A stretch of 52,745 nt of DNA from an uncultured Bacteroidales bacterium (GCA_947625885.1 CANQQA010000020.1:1-52745); one strand, 5' to 3'; positions 7,274 to 17,924 are shown, numbered from the stretch's first letter. The notes: generated by a model from the sequence alone, not told the origin. A program made the numbers and translations.

Positions 7274-8908
7274 ATGGCAACAAAACCGTTCAAGTATCAG
7301 GAAATGTTCCCGATGGGAAAAGACACGACCGAGTATTACCTGCTCACGAAAGAGTATGTGTCGGTCGAAAAATTCGGGGACAAGGAAATTCTAAAAGTGG
7401 AGCCGGAGGCTCTTACCCGTCTGGCGAATGCCGCCATGCGCGACGTGTCGTTTCTTTTGCGGCGCGAACACAATCTGAAAGTCGCCCGAATATTAGACGA
7501 CCCCGAAGCCAGCGACAACGACAAGTACGTGGCGCTGACTATGCTGCGCAACGCCGAAGTGGCTTGCAAAGGGCGGCTGCCCTTCTGTCAGGACACCGGC
7601 ACCGCTATCGTCGTGGGCAAAAAAGGGCAGCAGGTATGGACGGGCGGCGGCGACGAAGAGGCACTCTCGCTCGGCATTTACAAAACCTATACCGAAGAGA
7701 ATCTCCGCTACTCGCAGAACGCCCCGCTCGATATGTACCGCGAGGTGAACACGGGTTGCAACCTCCCCGCACAAATCGACCTTTTCGCCGTCGATGGCAT
7801 GGAATACAAATTCCTGTTCATGGCGAAGGGCGGCGGCTCTGCCAACAAAACCTACCTCTATCAGGAAACGAAAGCGCTCATCACGCCCGACAAGCTCGTC
7901 AATTTCCTCGTCGAAAAAATGAAAACGCTCGGCACGGCAGCCTGCCCGCCCTACCACGTGGCTTTCGTCATCGGCGGCACTTCGGCGGAGATGAATCTCA
8001 AAACCGTGAAGCTCGCTTCTGCCAAATATTACGACAACCTGCCCACTTCGGGCAATGAACTGGGACACGCTTTCCGCGACATCGAGCTCGAAAAGACGGT
8101 CTTGCGCGCCGCGCAGGAGTCGGGCATCGGCGCCCAGTTCGGCGGTAAATACTTCGCCCACGACATACGCATCATACGCCTGCCGCGACATGGCGCCTCC
8201 TGCCCCGTAGGCTTGGGCGTTTCCTGTTCGGCCGACCGCAACATCAAGGCGAAAATCACCCGCGAGGGTCTTTGGGTCGAACGGCTCGACGACCACCCGG
8301 GCGAGCTTATCCCTGAAGCCCTGCGCCGCGCCGGCGAGGGCAATGCCGTGCGGATAGACCTGAACCGCCCCATGCCGGAAATTCTTGCCGAACTTACCAA
8401 ATATCCCGTCGCCACGCGCCTCTCGCTCAACGGTACGATTATCGTCGGTCGCGACATCGCCCACGCCAAAATCAAAGAGCGTCTCGACGCCGGCGAGGAA
8501 ATGCCGCAGTACCTCAAAGAGCACCCCATTTACTACGCCGGTCCCGCCAAGACGCCCGCCGGCATGGCATCGGGCTCGTTCGGTCCCACGACCGCCGGTC
8601 GCATGGACCCCTATGTCGATTTGTTCCAAAGCCGCGGCGGCTCGATGATTATGATTGCCAAAGGCAACCGCAGCCGGCAGGTTACCGATGCCTGCCGCAA
8701 GCACGGCGGGTTCTATCTCGGAAGCATCGGCGGTCCGGCTGCCATTCTGGCGCAGAACAGCATCAAAAAGGTCGAGTGCCTCGAATATCCCGAGCTGGGC
8801 ATGGAGGCTATTTGGAAAATCGAGGTCGAAAACTTCCCCGCTTTCATTCTTGTCGATGACAAGGGAAACGACTTTTTCGAGCAGATAAAACCGTTGTGCC
8901 TTAAATAG
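7274..8908 (+). CDS. fum: Class I fumarate hydratase (iron-sulfur)
   Basis: The 544-residue protein interconverts fumarate and malate in the cytosol. In Bacteroidales it serves mainly in the reductive branch leading to succinate. Start chosen at [15 protein letters not shown]; the frame extends further upstream but across the promoter. The single-chain class I layout is visible, with the N-terminal domain containing the cluster cysteines: [20 protein letters not shown] and [14 protein letters not shown]. The C-terminal domain contains [16 protein letters not shown]. Length matches the family (about 540). It forms a single-gene unit with its own promoter and a perfect terminator hairpin. Confidence 0.95.
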   Translation: MATKPFKYQEMFPMGKDTTEYYLLTKEYVSVEKFGDKEILKVEPEALTRLANAAMRDVSFLLRREHNLKVARILDDPEASDNDKYVALTMLRNAEVACKGRLPFCQDTGTAIVVGKKGQQVWTGGGDEEALSLGIYKTYTEENLRYSQNAPLDMYREVNTGCNLPAQIDLFAVDGMEYKFLFMAKGGGSANKTYLYQETKALITPDKLVNFLVEKMKTLGTAACPPYHVAFVIGGTSAEMNLKTVKLASAKYYDNLPTSGNELGHAFRDIELEKTVLRAAQESGIGAQFGGKYFAHDIRIIRLPRHGASCPVGLGVSCSADRNIKAKITREGLWVERLDDHPGELIPEALRRAGEGNAVRIDLNRPMPEILAELTKYPVATRLSLNGTIIVGRDIAHAKIKERLDAGEEMPQYLKEHPIYYAGPAKTPAGMASGSFGPTTAGRMDPYVDLFQSRGGSMIMIAKGNRSRQVTDACRKHGGFYLGSIGGPAAILAQNSIKKVECLEYPELGMEAIWKIEVENFPAFILVDDKGNDFFEQIKPLCLK

Positions 8909-8926
8909 TTATAACGCATTTTCGCA

Positions 8927-8963
8927 GCAAACTCCCGAAAAAGAATTTCGGGAGTTTGCTTTT
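8927..8963 (+). terminator. Terminator of the fumarase gene
   Basis: Perfect 14-bp stem (gcaaactcccgaaa, loop aagaa, complementary arm) followed by TTTT, 18 bases after the stop codon. Confidence 0.92.
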
Positions 8964-8986
8964 AACACATAAAATCCGTACTTTTG
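8955..8986 (+). promoter_or_regulatory. Promoter of the xylanase gene, overlapping the upstream terminator
   Basis: TTTG at 8955-8958, 20-base spacer, TACTTTTG at 8979-8986. The -33 element is part of the right arm of the preceding terminator. This leaves a leader of about 60 bases before the ATG at 9055. Confidence 0.7.
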
Positions 8987-9054
8987 TTTACGGATTAGAC
9001 GAATTATTATATTCTCTGCAACAGAATATTCACCTTAAATCAAAAAATAATACT

Positions 9055-10824
9055 ATGAAAAAAATCTGTTTTCTGGCAGTTTTGTTATCCTTGTTTACCG
9101 CTTTACCTGCCGAAGAATATCTTTTGTACGATTTCGAAAATTATGAAATCGGCACGAAGTTTAATTTGAAAAATGTGCCTGGTAGACCCGTCGGAGAGGG
9201 GTCGTATGCTGTTGTGGCAGCCGACCCTACCGACAGCAATAATAAAGTGCTTCATGTATTGTTGGTAAATTCATGGGATACCTATCCGGAATATCCCCTT
9301 CCCGACGGATTCACGGCAGCCGATTTCTGCACTTATCAGAGTGTGGCTTTTTCACTTTATCGCCCGCAGATACTTCCGAAAGACGACGATTATATGCAGA
9401 CGGCGGTATGGTTAGGCGATAAGAAAGTTTATCAGGAGGTAGGCAATAATAATTATCCTTATCAAGGCGAGCGTGGTAAGTGGCATGAAAAAAAGTACGC
9501 TTTTACGCCGGTGGAAACAGAGGCTTCCAATTTTTTGCTGGGGCTTCACTCCGATAATATGGAGTATTATCTCGACAATATACGCCTTGTCCGTGCGGGG
9601 AAAGGGTACGACTATACCGACGAAACGCAGACCCTGCGCTATTATGTGGAGAAGTGCGGCAACGGCAAGCATATCGGCGTAGCCACGCCTTCCAGTTGGA
9701 AAAATGTGATTGATCTGAATAATGACCTTCACGATATGAGCCAAACCGTTTTCCGCAATTTCAATATGGTGGTGGCAGAAGACAATATGAAATTCGCGTA
9801 CATCGAACCCGAGCGGAACAAATTTGAATTCGGATATGCCGATGCGCTGGTCGATTTTGCCGAGCGGCACGGCATGAAAGTGCGCGGACACACCCTTTGC
9901 TGGCACAAGCAGCTGCCGGAGTGGGTAACGAAAAATGAAGATAGGAACAGCCATAACTATTCGCGCGAAGAATTGCTGTCGATACTCCGCAACCATATAG
10001 ATACCATTGTTTCTCACTACAAGGGGCGCATTGCCGAGTGGGACGTGGTGAACGAATGTCTTGAAGACAATCAGCGTTCCTATTATTATGGAGAGTCGTA
10101 TATGTATGATTTGAGAGCTTCGGTATGGAGCAAGGGAATAGGCGGCAAATTGGGCTGGGGCGATGAAAATGTAGGTGGCGATTTCATCGACTCGGCTTTT
10201 GTCTATGCCCACCGTGCCGACCCCGACGCCAAACTCTTTCTCAATGATTACGGTGTGGAAAACGGAGGACGTAAGGCTGATGCCTATTACTATTTGGCAA
10301 AACATTTGGTAGATAACAATATACCTATTCACGGCGTAGGGCTTCAATGCCATTTCAAAGCCGGAGAACTCGATTCTGTCGGATTGGTAAAGCAGATAAC
10401 GCGTTTCCAAGAGTTGGGATTGGAAGTAATCATTACCGAGTTGGATATAGCTTCTTCCGACAAGCAGGCAGATGAGTTCCGAACGATTACGAACATTTTC
10501 ATGGAACAGAAAAATTGTCCGAATATGGTGTTGTGGGGTGTTTCCGACCGCGATTCGTGGCGCAGTGGTGCTTTGCCTTTGCTTTTCGATGCCGATTTGG
10601 CAGCCAAGCCCGCTTTCTTTGCCGTGCGCGACGCGTTGGAGAAAGCATGGAACGATATATTGTCGGTCGCGCCGGTGCCGAATGACGCCCGCCCGCAATC
10701 GCCTTATGTCGATGTCTATAACCTCGCAGGGCAGAAGATTGCATCGGGTATGCGTCGGGAAAGCGTGAATTTCCTGCCGACAGGCATCTATATCGTCGAT
10801 GGCGAGAAAATCATGGTGAGATAA
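9055..10824 (+). CDS. Secreted GH10 endo-1,4-beta-xylanase with T9SS-like tail
   Basis: The 589-residue protein cleaves internal beta-1,4 bonds of xylan outside the cell or at its surface. Start is MKKICFLAVLLSLFTALPA, a clear signal peptide. Residues about 20-180 form a beta-rich domain like a family 4/9/22 carbohydrate-binding module (YLLYDFENYEIGTKF). The GH10 barrel follows: MKVRGHTLCWHKQLPEWV, the acid/base Glu334 in WDVVNE and the nucleophile Glu462 in VIITELDI, then LWGVSDRDSW. The last about 45 residues (VDVYNLAGQKIASGM, LPTGIYIVDGEKIMV) resemble the sorting tail of type IX cargo. No SusC/SusD genes flank it, so this is not a classical polysaccharide utilisation locus. Confidence 0.95.
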   Translation: MKKICFLAVLLSLFTALPAEEYLLYDFENYEIGTKFNLKNVPGRPVGEGSYAVVAADPTDSNNKVLHVLLVNSWDTYPEYPLPDGFTAADFCTYQSVAFSLYRPQILPKDDDYMQTAVWLGDKKVYQEVGNNNYPYQGERGKWHEKKYAFTPVETEASNFLLGLHSDNMEYYLDNIRLVRAGKGYDYTDETQTLRYYVEKCGNGKHIGVATPSSWKNVIDLNNDLHDMSQTVFRNFNMVVAEDNMKFAYIEPERNKFEFGYADALVDFAERHGMKVRGHTLCWHKQLPEWVTKNEDRNSHNYSREELLSILRNHIDTIVSHYKGRIAEWDVVNECLEDNQRSYYYGESYMYDLRASVWSKGIGGKLGWGDENVGGDFIDSAFVYAHRADPDAKLFLNDYGVENGGRKADAYYYLAKHLVDNNIPIHGVGLQCHFKAGELDSVGLVKQITRFQELGLEVIITELDIASSDKQADEFRTITNIFMEQKNCPNMVLWGVSDRDSWRSGALPLLFDADLAAKPAFFAVRDALEKAWNDILSVAPVPNDARPQSPYVDVYNLAGQKIASGMRRESVNFLPTGIYIVDGEKIMVR

Positions 10825-10842
10825 AAACTGCTTTTATACGAC

Positions 10843-10874
10843 AAAAAGAGCCGCGCATGTGCGCGGCTCTTTTT
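10843..10874. terminator. Bidirectional terminator between xylanase and lipoprotein genes
   Basis: Near-perfect palindrome: aaaaagagccgcgca at 10843-10857 and its complement at 10860-10874. It has A and T runs on both sides and serves two convergent genes. Confidence 0.9.
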
Positions 10875-10892
10875 GTTTTTCATGAAAGCGGA

Positions 10893-11867
10893 TTATCGCT
10901 TGATGAGTTCGAGTCCGAGCGAGAATCCGGTCGTAACGCCCCAGTATTTGCCGAACTGGTCGAACAGTATGGCGGCACCCTGCGCTTCGGCGGGAACGAT
11001 GCCGGCGCCGATAAGCGCATTCCAAACGATTTGCAGGTCGGAGGTCGTTACGGGGTCGCCCCACCAATCGGTCTCACCCGTTGCGCGCGGGGCGAGCAGG
11101 CTGTCGAAAGCCGTTTTGTCGAGGTAGAGACAGGTATGTCCGTCGTCCGTAAACTTCGTTTGCAAGGGGATTCCCTTTTTCAACCACTCTTGCAGTTGCG
11201 ATATAGTGGCGTCCTGTATGCCTTTCACGCTTTCGCCGAGAAACGAGGCTGCCAGCTCTTTCACTTCTGCCGGCTCGCTGTTCAATACCGATTCTATCGT
11301 CAGGTATAATGTTTCGGCGGTTACCGCATCGGTGTTGAGGGCGATGATTTCTTTCAGGTCGAGCGTTACGAGCACCGTACCGTTCGATACGCTCCAGCGG
11401 GCAAGATTTTTAGGAGAGTCGGTAAAACCGCTTCGGGCGAAATTTTTCGTAACGTCATCGGTACTCGGAAAGCCGCTTCCGAGAAAAATACCGAGGAGCG
11501 ACGTCATGTCGATGTCCTTTATAGCCGGCTCTTCGACGTAGGCGATGCTCATGCCGCCGTCGGCGTCGAGCGTGATGCCGTTCATTGTCTGGGGTAGCAG
11601 GGCGCCGCCGGCATAGCGCAGCACCGCAGCCAGAAATTCGGGATAGCGGTCGTCGCCCGTAAATTGCCAATCGACGTATGCGCCGCCCTTCACCGGTACG
11701 TTGACGGTTTCCGTTCCGTTCAGCTCCGCTGGGGAGGTCGTGTAGTCGGCAAATCGGTAACTCCCGCTCAAGACTTCGACTTCGTGCGAGGGCTTGTGGT
11801 TGTCGTGGCAGGCGGTAAACATCGTCGCGCAAGCAAGGGCAATGCCCCAAAATAGAAATTTTTTCAT
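10893..11867 (-). CDS. Lipoprotein of unknown function
   Basis: The 324-residue protein has a lipoprotein signal (MKKFLFWGIALACATMFTAC), with the lipidation cysteine at residue 20. It is probably outer-membrane or surface anchored. The body is mixed alpha/beta, starting with LSGSYRFADYTTSP. It includes a helical Leu-rich middle (LYLTIESVLNSEPAEVKEL) and ends GVTTGFSLGLELIKR. It resembles the many Bacteroidales 'DUF49xx' lipoproteins, but I cannot name the family with confidence. It is monocistronic, convergent with the xylanase gene and transcribed away from the pectate lyase gene's 3' end. A weak -7-like box (TATCTTTA) lies about 40 bases upstream. Confidence 0.85.
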   Translation of the reverse strand: MKKFLFWGIALACATMFTACHDNHKPSHEVEVLSGSYRFADYTTSPAELNGTETVNVPVKGGAYVDWQFTGDDRYPEFLAAVLRYAGGALLPQTMNGITLDADGGMSIAYVEEPAIKDIDMTSLLGIFLGSGFPSTDDVTKNFARSGFTDSPKNLARWSVSNGTVLVTLDLKEIIALNTDAVTAETLYLTIESVLNSEPAEVKELAASFLGESVKGIQDATISQLQEWLKKGIPLQTKFTDDGHTCLYLDKTAFDSLLAPRATGETDWWGDPVTTSDLQIVWNALIGAGIVPAEAQGAAILFDQFGKYWGVTTGFSLGLELIKR

Positions 11868-12000
11868 AACAAATAGAATGGGTTAAAATTGTTGTTTCGG
11901 CGGTAAAGATAGAAAAATGCTTTTGCCGGTGTGGCATTTTGCCGTCAAATCGTTTCATAAAAAAACGTAAAGACTGTTTTCGATAGCAAAATGATAAACG

Positions 12001-12037
12001 ACAAAACCCTTTCCCGACAGGCGGAAAAGGGTTTTGT
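12001..12037 (-). terminator. Terminator of the pectate lyase gene
   Basis: Stem acaaaaccctttcc / ggaaaagggttttgt with an eight-base loop, one bulged A, 22 bases past the stop codon of the leftward gene. It ends in a T-rich run on the minus strand. Confidence 0.88.
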
Positions 12038-12058
12038 TACAGCGAAATCGACAAGCGG

Positions 12059-13897
12059 TTATTCTTTTATCAGACGCAAGGTCTGTACGCCGTTGTCGGT
12101 GGTGATGCGGCAGAGGTAAGCTCCCGTAATCGCCTGAGCGAGCGGCAGGGTGCACGAGTGCTCTCCGGCGGGTCGGTACGACCGCTCGGCGTATATCTGT
12201 TTGCCGGTGATGGAGAATACCTCGATGACGACGGTCGATGCCTTGTCGGTCGAGTAGGTGAGCACGGCATCGCCTTTCACGGGGTTGGGTGCGATGCGGG
12301 CGTCGTGTCGCTGAACTGCCGGCGCCGTTATACCGGCGATGAGAGGAACGTTCTTGTCGTAGTCGTCGAGCGTGTATTCCGGCTTCACGTATTCGGGATA
12401 AAATTCGTCGATATCGCTGCTGTCTGCGTCGGCTGTACCCTCTTTCATGATGTCTTCTACAAGACTGTTCATATAGACTTCTATTGCCGTGTAGCCGCGC
12501 GCATCGTGAAATGGTGCAATGGCATCGTTTTCATCGTCGGGATTCAGCCCGTTGGCACGCTCCCATGCGTCGGGTATGCCGTCATTGTCGGTGTCGATGA
12601 GGCGGGCATAGGTCTCGTATAAGATGTATCCTCCGACGTCGGTTTGGCTGTCGATGATACCGAGAGTGCCGCCGTTGGAGCCTTTATATGTATAGGTGCC
12701 TTCCCGTGTTTCCCGCACGATGCGTCTGTCGATGGTGTCGCGAGCGTATGAGGCGCCCGCGAGGGCGAGTACTTTTTCGTAAGCCGTTTGAGCGGTGTGC
12801 TGGGTAATGGACGCAACATCGAACGGGGTCGTCGATTTAATGGCATCTATACCGCCTGCCGGCAGAGTGCCGTTGGGGTGTATGCCGTTCCAGTTGTCGG
12901 CGTTGGTGCTGGCAATGTTGTTCAAGCTCTTTTCGTTGCTTTGTATCTGCGGGCAGGTGTTGTCGAAGTAATTTCCATCTACGTAGAATACGCCCCATAC
13001 GCCGGGGTGATTTCCACCTTTTTCCTCTTGTGACCCGTCATCGGGATTGGGTTGGAAAATGCGGTGTACGATGTTCGGTTTGGTGGCTGTATAGGGACCC
13101 GGTTTGTAGTAGTTGTTGATAAAGTTGTACGAACCGCCCTCTCCGGCGTAACCGCCGTTACCGTCCCAATTGTAAAACACGTTGTTGCGCAAATCCACCC
13201 TTTCGTCGTCGGGACGACCCGTGTAGCGGCTGCCGCACAAACGCGGCGTCCGGTTGGTGTGGTGTGCCATTATATTGTGGTGGAACGTGGCGCCTTCGCC
13301 GCCCCAGATACCGCCGTAACCGTGATTGCCTTTGCCGTGAATCGAATGGCAGAGGCTTTCGCTGATAAGGCACCATTGCATGGTAAATTCTTTGTTGCCG
13401 TAGAACGAAGCGCATTCGTCGGTGCTCCAGCTCATTGTGCAGTGGTCGATGATGACACCGGTATGGTTTCGTCCCCACATGGCATCGTTCTCATTTTTGG
13501 CATCGTCGCCCATACGGCTGCGGATAAAGCGCACGATTACGTTATTGGCGTCGAAGTTCAATTCGAAGTTTTTGAGGCAGATGCCGTCGCCCGGAGCGGT
13601 CTGTCCGGCGATGGTTACATCTCCGTTCTTGATGGAAATTCTGCTTTTCAATTCGATGATGCCCGAAACGTCAAAGACGATGGTGCGCGCACCGCTGTTT
13701 TTTTCTATTGCCCAACGCAGCGAGCCTTCGCCGCTGTCGTTGAGGTTGGTAACGTGGAGTATTTTTCCGCCGCGTCCGCCCGTTACGTAGCGACCGTAAC
13801 CTTCGGCTCCCGGAAATGCCGGCAGCTGATAGTCATCGGTTTGGGCAATGGCGAGATGCGCACAAAGGCACAAGAAAAGAGTAATGATTTTCTTCAT
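12059..13897 (-). CDS. Secreted pectate lyase (PL1-like) with T9SS-like tail
   Basis: The 612-residue protein begins [19 protein letters not shown], a signal peptide, with the ATG at 13897 preferred over one seven codons upstream. The catalytic domain is a right-handed beta-helix of the pectate lyase family: [47 protein letters not shown], and [16 protein letters not shown] with the likely catalytic arginine. It cleaves polygalacturonan by beta-elimination. After about residue 430 comes a calcium-binding-type turn ([20 protein letters not shown]). A C-terminal tail follows ([35 protein letters not shown]) typical of type IX sorting signals. It stands alone with its own terminator. Confidence 0.93.
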   Translation of the reverse strand: MKKIITLFLCLCAHLAIAQTDDYQLPAFPGAEGYGRYVTGGRGGKILHVTNLNDSGEGSLRWAIEKNSGARTIVFDVSGIIELKSRISIKNGDVTIAGQTAPGDGICLKNFELNFDANNVIVRFIRSRMGDDAKNENDAMWGRNHTGVIIDHCTMSWSTDECASFYGNKEFTMQWCLISESLCHSIHGKGNHGYGGIWGGEGATFHHNIMAHHTNRTPRLCGSRYTGRPDDERVDLRNNVFYNWDGNGGYAGEGGSYNFINNYYKPGPYTATKPNIVHRIFQPNPDDGSQEEKGGNHPGVWGVFYVDGNYFDNTCPQIQSNEKSLNNIASTNADNWNGIHPNGTLPAGGIDAIKSTTPFDVASITQHTAQTAYEKVLALAGASYARDTIDRRIVRETREGTYTYKGSNGGTLGIIDSQTDVGGYILYETYARLIDTDNDGIPDAWERANGLNPDDENDAIAPFHDARGYTAIEVYMNSLVEDIMKEGTADADSSDIDEFYPEYVKPEYTLDDYDKNVPLIAGITAPAVQRHDARIAPNPVKGDAVLTYSTDKASTVVIEVFSITGKQIYAERSYRPAGEHSCTLPLAQAITGAYLCRITTDNGVQTLRLIKE

Positions 13898-13984
13898 GGT
13901 ATATGGGATTTGTTGCAAAGAAATAAAATTTTTCCGAAATAAAAGAGGATTTATTTGACAGAAATGGGGTAAAAATCGGTAAAG

Positions 13985-14021
13985 GATAAAAAATCGGCTG
14001 CCGAAACATCGGCAGCCGATT
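13985..14021 (-). terminator. Terminator of the nhaD gene
   Basis: Perfect 13-bp stem (aatcggctgccga, loop AACA, complementary arm) at 13992-14021. On the minus strand it is followed by TTTTTT, 24 bases after the stop. Confidence 0.92.
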
Positions 14022-14044
14022 CGGTAAGCGTATAAAATTTCGGA

Positions 14045-15457
14045 TTACATACCCAAGAGAGGTTTCAGGTATTCGGCTTCGACCACATACACGGCTGCAC
14101 CTGCCAGATAGCCGATGAGCGCCAGCAGGGAAATGTGTTTGAGATACCAACCGAAATTGATTTTTTCCAGTCCCATGGCAACCACGCCGGCAGCCGAACC
14201 GATGATGAGCATACTGCCGCCCACACCGGCACAGTAGGAGAGGAACTCCCAGAATACGCCGTCTTGTATGAAGTTTGCCATATAGCCTACGGTGCCCGGG
14301 TCGGAAATGGGATACATACCCATCGCCGCAGCTACCAACGGCACGTTGTCGACAATGGAGGAGAGCAGGCCGAGCAAGATGTTGATGATGTAGACATTGT
14401 GCACTTCTTGGTCTAACCAGCCGGCTGCGCTGCCGAGAATGCCCGTTGCCTGCAATACGGCGACTGCCATCAAGATGCCGAGGAAGAAAAGTATCGTCGG
14501 CGTGTCGATGTGCGAGAGCACTTGGGGTACGCGGTGTTCCTGCGATTTCTCTATCAGCTTCGAGTTGTACATGATTTCGGTGAAAATCCAGAGTACCGAC
14601 AGCGATATGAGAATGCCTACGAACGGCGGCAGGTGGGTAATGGCTTTGAAGATGGGCACGAAGATAAGACCGCCGACGCCGAGATAGAAAAGCGTCTTTT
14701 TCTCGCGGGCGGAGATGAAGTCGCTGCGCGTTACGATGCGGTTGCCTTCGGGCAGTTCGCCGGAGAGCATGCGGGTGGCGAAAAGCATCGGCACGAAGAG
14801 AGCCACCAAACTCGGCAGCAGGACGAATGCGATAAGCGCCGAAGTCGTTACGTTGCCTTTCACCCACAGCATGATGGTGGTAATATCGCCGATAGGCGAC
14901 CACGCACCGCCCGTGTTGGCGGCGATGACAATCATACTGGCGTAAATCCAGCGCTCGTGCTGGTCGTTGATGAGCTTGCGCAGCAGCATGATCATGACGA
15001 TGGTCGTGGTGAGGTTGTCGAGTACTGCCGACATGAAGAATGCAATGGGGCAGATAATCCACAGCAGTTTGCGTTTTTTGCGCGTGTTGATGTGGTCGGT
15101 GATGATGGAGAAACCTCCGTGTATGTCGATAAGCTCGACAATGGTCATGGCACCGATCAGGAAGAACAGAATCTCGGAGATGTCGCCCATGTGCTCGATA
15201 ATCTGCACATTGAGGATAAATTCGAGGCACTGGTGCGCTAGCGATTCCTGTTGCAGCGAAGCCGACGCCGAGGCAATGTATTCGCGGAGTTCGTCGCCGC
15301 TTACCGCCGGAACGATAGATTCGGCTCCGAAAGCGTAGAGAACCCACAATAGCATACCCAACAGCAGCGCCGATGCCGTCTTGTCGATGCGCAACGGGTG
15401 TTCAAGGGCTATCGCCAGATAACCGATGATGAACAGCGTAACAATAGCTACTAACAT
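14045..15457 (-). CDS. nhaD: NhaD-type Na+/H+ antiporter
   Basis: The 470-residue polytopic inner-membrane protein exchanges protons for sodium and supports pH and sodium homeostasis. About 12 hydrophobic segments are visible, starting MLVAIVTLFIIGYLAIALEH. The NhaD/ArsB-type signatures include LFFLIGAMTIVELIDIHGGF, SAVLDNLTTTIVMIML (with the conserved Asp-Asn-Leu-Thr) and ANTGGAWSPIGDITTIMLW. A second DN motif is in SSIVDNVPLVAAAMGM. The length matches NhaD. It is monocistronic with a textbook promoter and terminator. Confidence 0.93.
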   Translation of the reverse strand: MLVAIVTLFIIGYLAIALEHPLRIDKTASALLLGMLLWVLYAFGAESIVPAVSGDELREYIASASASLQQESLAHQCLEFILNVQIIEHMGDISEILFFLIGAMTIVELIDIHGGFSIITDHINTRKKRKLLWIICPIAFFMSAVLDNLTTTIVMIMLLRKLINDQHERWIYASMIVIAANTGGAWSPIGDITTIMLWVKGNVTTSALIAFVLLPSLVALFVPMLFATRMLSGELPEGNRIVTRSDFISAREKKTLFYLGVGGLIFVPIFKAITHLPPFVGILISLSVLWIFTEIMYNSKLIEKSQEHRVPQVLSHIDTPTILFFLGILMAVAVLQATGILGSAAGWLDQEVHNVYIINILLGLLSSIVDNVPLVAAAMGMYPISDPGTVGYMANFIQDGVFWEFLSYCAGVGGSMLIIGSAAGVVAMGLEKINFGWYLKHISLLALIGYLAGAAVYVVEAEYLKPLLGM

Positions 15458-15522
15458 GGTAATTTAAGGTTTGAATGAATTGTTTTTGATAATGGTTGCA
15501 ATGTCGTTTTTTTTGCGACGGA

Positions 15523-15553
15523 CAAAGGTAATCAATTTCATCGAAATTGCAAA
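15523..15553 (-). promoter_or_regulatory. Promoter of nhaD
   Basis: On the minus strand: TTTG (complement at 15550-15553), 19 bases, TACCTTTG (complement at 15523-15530). This is the exact Bacteroidetes consensus spacing, about 65 bases before the nhaD ATG. Confidence 0.85.
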
Positions 15554-15616
15554 TGAATGGAAAAAACCGTTTCAATTTTTTTTCGCAGGCAGCCCACTGC
15601 CGCTGCTTTGTCGCGT

Positions 15617-16930
15617 CTATTTTTCACGCATGATGATGTTTATCGGCGTCCCCGAAAAATTCCATTTCTCGCGTATCTGATTCTCCAAAAAACGCTTGTA
15701 CGGCTCCTTGACCCACTGCGGCAGGTTGCAGAAAAAGATAAAGGTGGGCACGGGCGTCTCTTTGAGCTGGCTGACGTATTTTATTTTTACGTACTTGCCT
15801 TTGTTGGCGGGCGGCGGAAAGTTTTCGATGGCGGCGAGCATCTCCTCGTTGAGCCGTGCGGTGGAAATGTGGCGGCGGCGGTTTTTGTAAACCTCCGATG
15901 CGCTTTCGAGTACTTTGAAAATGCGCTGCTTGGTGAGTGCCGAAGCATAAACAATCGGAAAGTCGGTGAAGGGGGCGAGCCGCGCCCGAACAGCCTCCTC
16001 GAAAGTTTTAATGGCGCGCGGACTTTTCTCCTCGACGAGGTCCCACTTGTTGATGCACACGACCAATCCTTTTTTGTTTTTCTGTATCAACGAGAAAATG
16101 TTGAGGTCTTGCGCCTCGATGCCCCGTGTGGCATCGAGCATGAGTATGCACACGTCGGAGTTTTCGATAGCCCGTATGGAGCGTATGACGGAGTAATATT
16201 CGATGTCTTCGGTAACTTTCCCCTTTTTGCGGATACCGGCGGTATCGACGATGTAGAAGTCGAAGCCGAATTTGTTGTAGCGCGAGTTTACCGAGTCGCG
16301 CGTGGTGCCGGCGATGTCGGTAACGATGTAGCGGTCTTCGCCGATGAAGGCGTTGATGATGGACGACTTGCCGACGTTCGGACGCCCGACGACTGCGAAG
16401 CGGGGTATGTTTTCATCGAGCGGCATCTCCTCTTTTTGCGGAAAGCGACGCACCACTTCGTCGAGCAAATCTCCTGTTCCCGAGCCGTTTATGGCGGATA
16501 TGCAGAAAGGGTCGCCCAGCCCGAGCGCATAAAATTCGGACGAGGCGTAGAGCGATGCGTTGTTTTCCACCTTGTTGGCGACGAGCAGCACGGGTTTGTT
16601 GCTGCGGCGCAGTATGGCGGCAACCATGTCGTCGAGGTCGGTCGTGCCGTTCAGCGCATCGACCACGAAAAGTATCACGTCGGCTTCTTCGATGGCGATA
16701 GCCACCTGCTTGTTGATTTCTTCTTCAAAAATGTCTTCGGAATTGACGACCCAGCCGCCCGTATCGACGATTGAAAATTCGTGTCCCGTCCACTCCACTT
16801 TGCCGTATTGCCGGTCGCGGGTCGTGCCGGCTTCTTCGTTCACGATGGCTTGCCGGCTCTGTGTCAGGCGATTGAACAATGTCGATTTCCCTACATTCGG
16901 GCGACCTACGATAGCTACTAAATTTCCCAT
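15617..16930 (-). CDS. der: Ribosome-assembly GTPase Der (EngA)
   Basis: The 437-residue essential GTPase has two tandem G domains and acts in 50S subunit maturation. G1 of domain 1 is [11 protein letters not shown] (about 8-18), with EAGTTRD and DTGGW after it. Domain 2 begins at about residue 177 with [16 protein letters not shown], then AGTTRDS and NKWDLVE. The C-terminal KH-like domain (about 355-437) ends [20 protein letters not shown]. Length and motif order are those of the family. It is 37 bases downstream of era in the same direction, so probably the last gene of the DUF177-rpmF-fabH-era-der cluster. Confidence 0.97.
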   Translation of the reverse strand: MGNLVAIVGRPNVGKSTLFNRLTQSRQAIVNEEAGTTRDRQYGKVEWTGHEFSIVDTGGWVVNSEDIFEEEINKQVAIAIEEADVILFVVDALNGTTDLDDMVAAILRRSNKPVLLVANKVENNASLYASSEFYALGLGDPFCISAINGSGTGDLLDEVVRRFPQKEEMPLDENIPRFAVVGRPNVGKSSIINAFIGEDRYIVTDIAGTTRDSVNSRYNKFGFDFYIVDTAGIRKKGKVTEDIEYYSVIRSIRAIENSDVCILMLDATRGIEAQDLNIFSLIQKNKKGLVVCINKWDLVEEKSPRAIKTFEEAVRARLAPFTDFPIVYASALTKQRIFKVLESASEVYKNRRRHISTARLNEEMLAAIENFPPPANKGKYVKIKYVSQLKETPVPTFIFFCNLPQWVKEPYKRFLENQIREKWNFSGTPINIIMREK

Positions 16931-16967
16931 AGTTATCTATTTGTGTAAAAACAATTTACGCATTTTT

Positions 16968-17852
16968 TTAATCGGGTTGATACCCGAACTCTTTCAACAA
17001 TCCCGTCCGGTTTCTCCAATCTTTTTCCACTTTGACGTAAAGTTCGAGAAACACTTTTTTTTCGAAAAACGCTTCGATATCTTTGCGGGCGGCAGTGCCC
17101 ACTTGTTTGAGCATCTTCCCGCCTTTCCCGATGACGATGCCCTTTTGCGAATCGCGCTCGACGTATATCACCGCCATGATGTGTATCTGCGAATTGCTTT
17201 CCTTGAATTGCTCCACCGCCACCTCGCAGGCGTAGGGAATCTCCTTGTCGTAGGTGAGCAATATTTTTTCGCGGATAATCTCGGTTACGAAAAAGCGGGC
17301 GGGCTTGTCGGTGAGCGCATCTTTCTCGAAAAAGGGAGGCGACGGCGGCAGCAGCGCTTCGATGCGGTGCAGCAGGTAGTCGAGGTTGAATTTGTGCTGC
17401 GCCGACACGGGTATGATTTCGGCTTGCGGCAGCCGCTCTTTCCATGCCTCCACGAGCGTTTCGAGCTGCGCCTGTCCTTGCAGCAAGTCTATTTTATTGA
17501 TAATCAAAAGCACCGGAATGGTCTGTGAGGCGACCCGTTCCAGAAATTTCGGATTTTTGTCGGGCGTTTCCACGACGTCGGTAACGTAGAGCAGAATGTC
17601 GGCATCGGTCAGCGCCGACTGCGAGAAGTTGAGCATCGACTCTTGCAGCTTGTAGTGCGGGGCGAGCACGCCGGGCGTATCGGAATAGACGATTTGCATA
17701 TCGTCGGTATTGACGATGCCCATGATGCGGTGGCGCGTCGTCTGCGCTTTCGAGGTGATGATGGAGATGCGCTCGCCCACTAACGAGTTCATCAGCGTCG
17801 ATTTTCCGACGTTGGGATTCCCGACGATATTTACGAAACCGGCTTTGTGCAT
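16968..17852 (-). CDS. era: Ribosome-assembly GTPase Era
   Basis: The 294-residue protein binds the 3' end of 16S rRNA during 30S assembly. G1 [16 protein letters not shown] is at about residues 11-26, with DTPGV and NKIDLL further on. The C-terminal KH domain contains ERDSQKGIVIGKGGKMLKQVG-type sequence with the GKGG loop. It ends LLKEFGYQPD, as in most Eras. It lies between fabH and der; a terminator-like hairpin separates it from fabH. Confidence 0.97.
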   Translation of the reverse strand: MHKAGFVNIVGNPNVGKSTLMNSLVGERISIITSKAQTTRHRIMGIVNTDDMQIVYSDTPGVLAPHYKLQESMLNFSQSALTDADILLYVTDVVETPDKNPKFLERVASQTIPVLLIINKIDLLQGQAQLETLVEAWKERLPQAEIIPVSAQHKFNLDYLLHRIEALLPPSPPFFEKDALTDKPARFFVTEIIREKILLTYDKEIPYACEVAVEQFKESNSQIHIMAVIYVERDSQKGIVIGKGGKMLKQVGTAARKDIEAFFEKKVFLELYVKVEKDWRNRTGLLKEFGYQPD

Positions 17853-17877
17853 ATCTTTTTCGCTTTTTTGTAAATCG

Positions 17878-17906
17878 AAAAAGGCGGCGAAGCGCGCCGC
17901 CTTTTT
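17878..17906 (-). terminator. Stem-loop between fabH and era
   Basis: Perfect 12-bp stem aaaaaggcggcg / cgccgccttttt with a five-base loop at 17878-17906. On the minus strand it lies between the fabH stop and the era start. It could end part of the transcripts or act as a processing site within the operon. Confidence 0.85.
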
Positions 17907-17924
17907 ATTCGATGTATGATGAAA

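Noticed and set aside
7493-8704. Leftward open frame opposite fumarase
   Set aside because: Shadow of a well-conserved class I fumarase.
9055-13897. Polysaccharide utilisation locus
   Set aside because: Xylanase and pectate lyase genes are convergent single units with no SusC/SusD, sensor or transporter genes.
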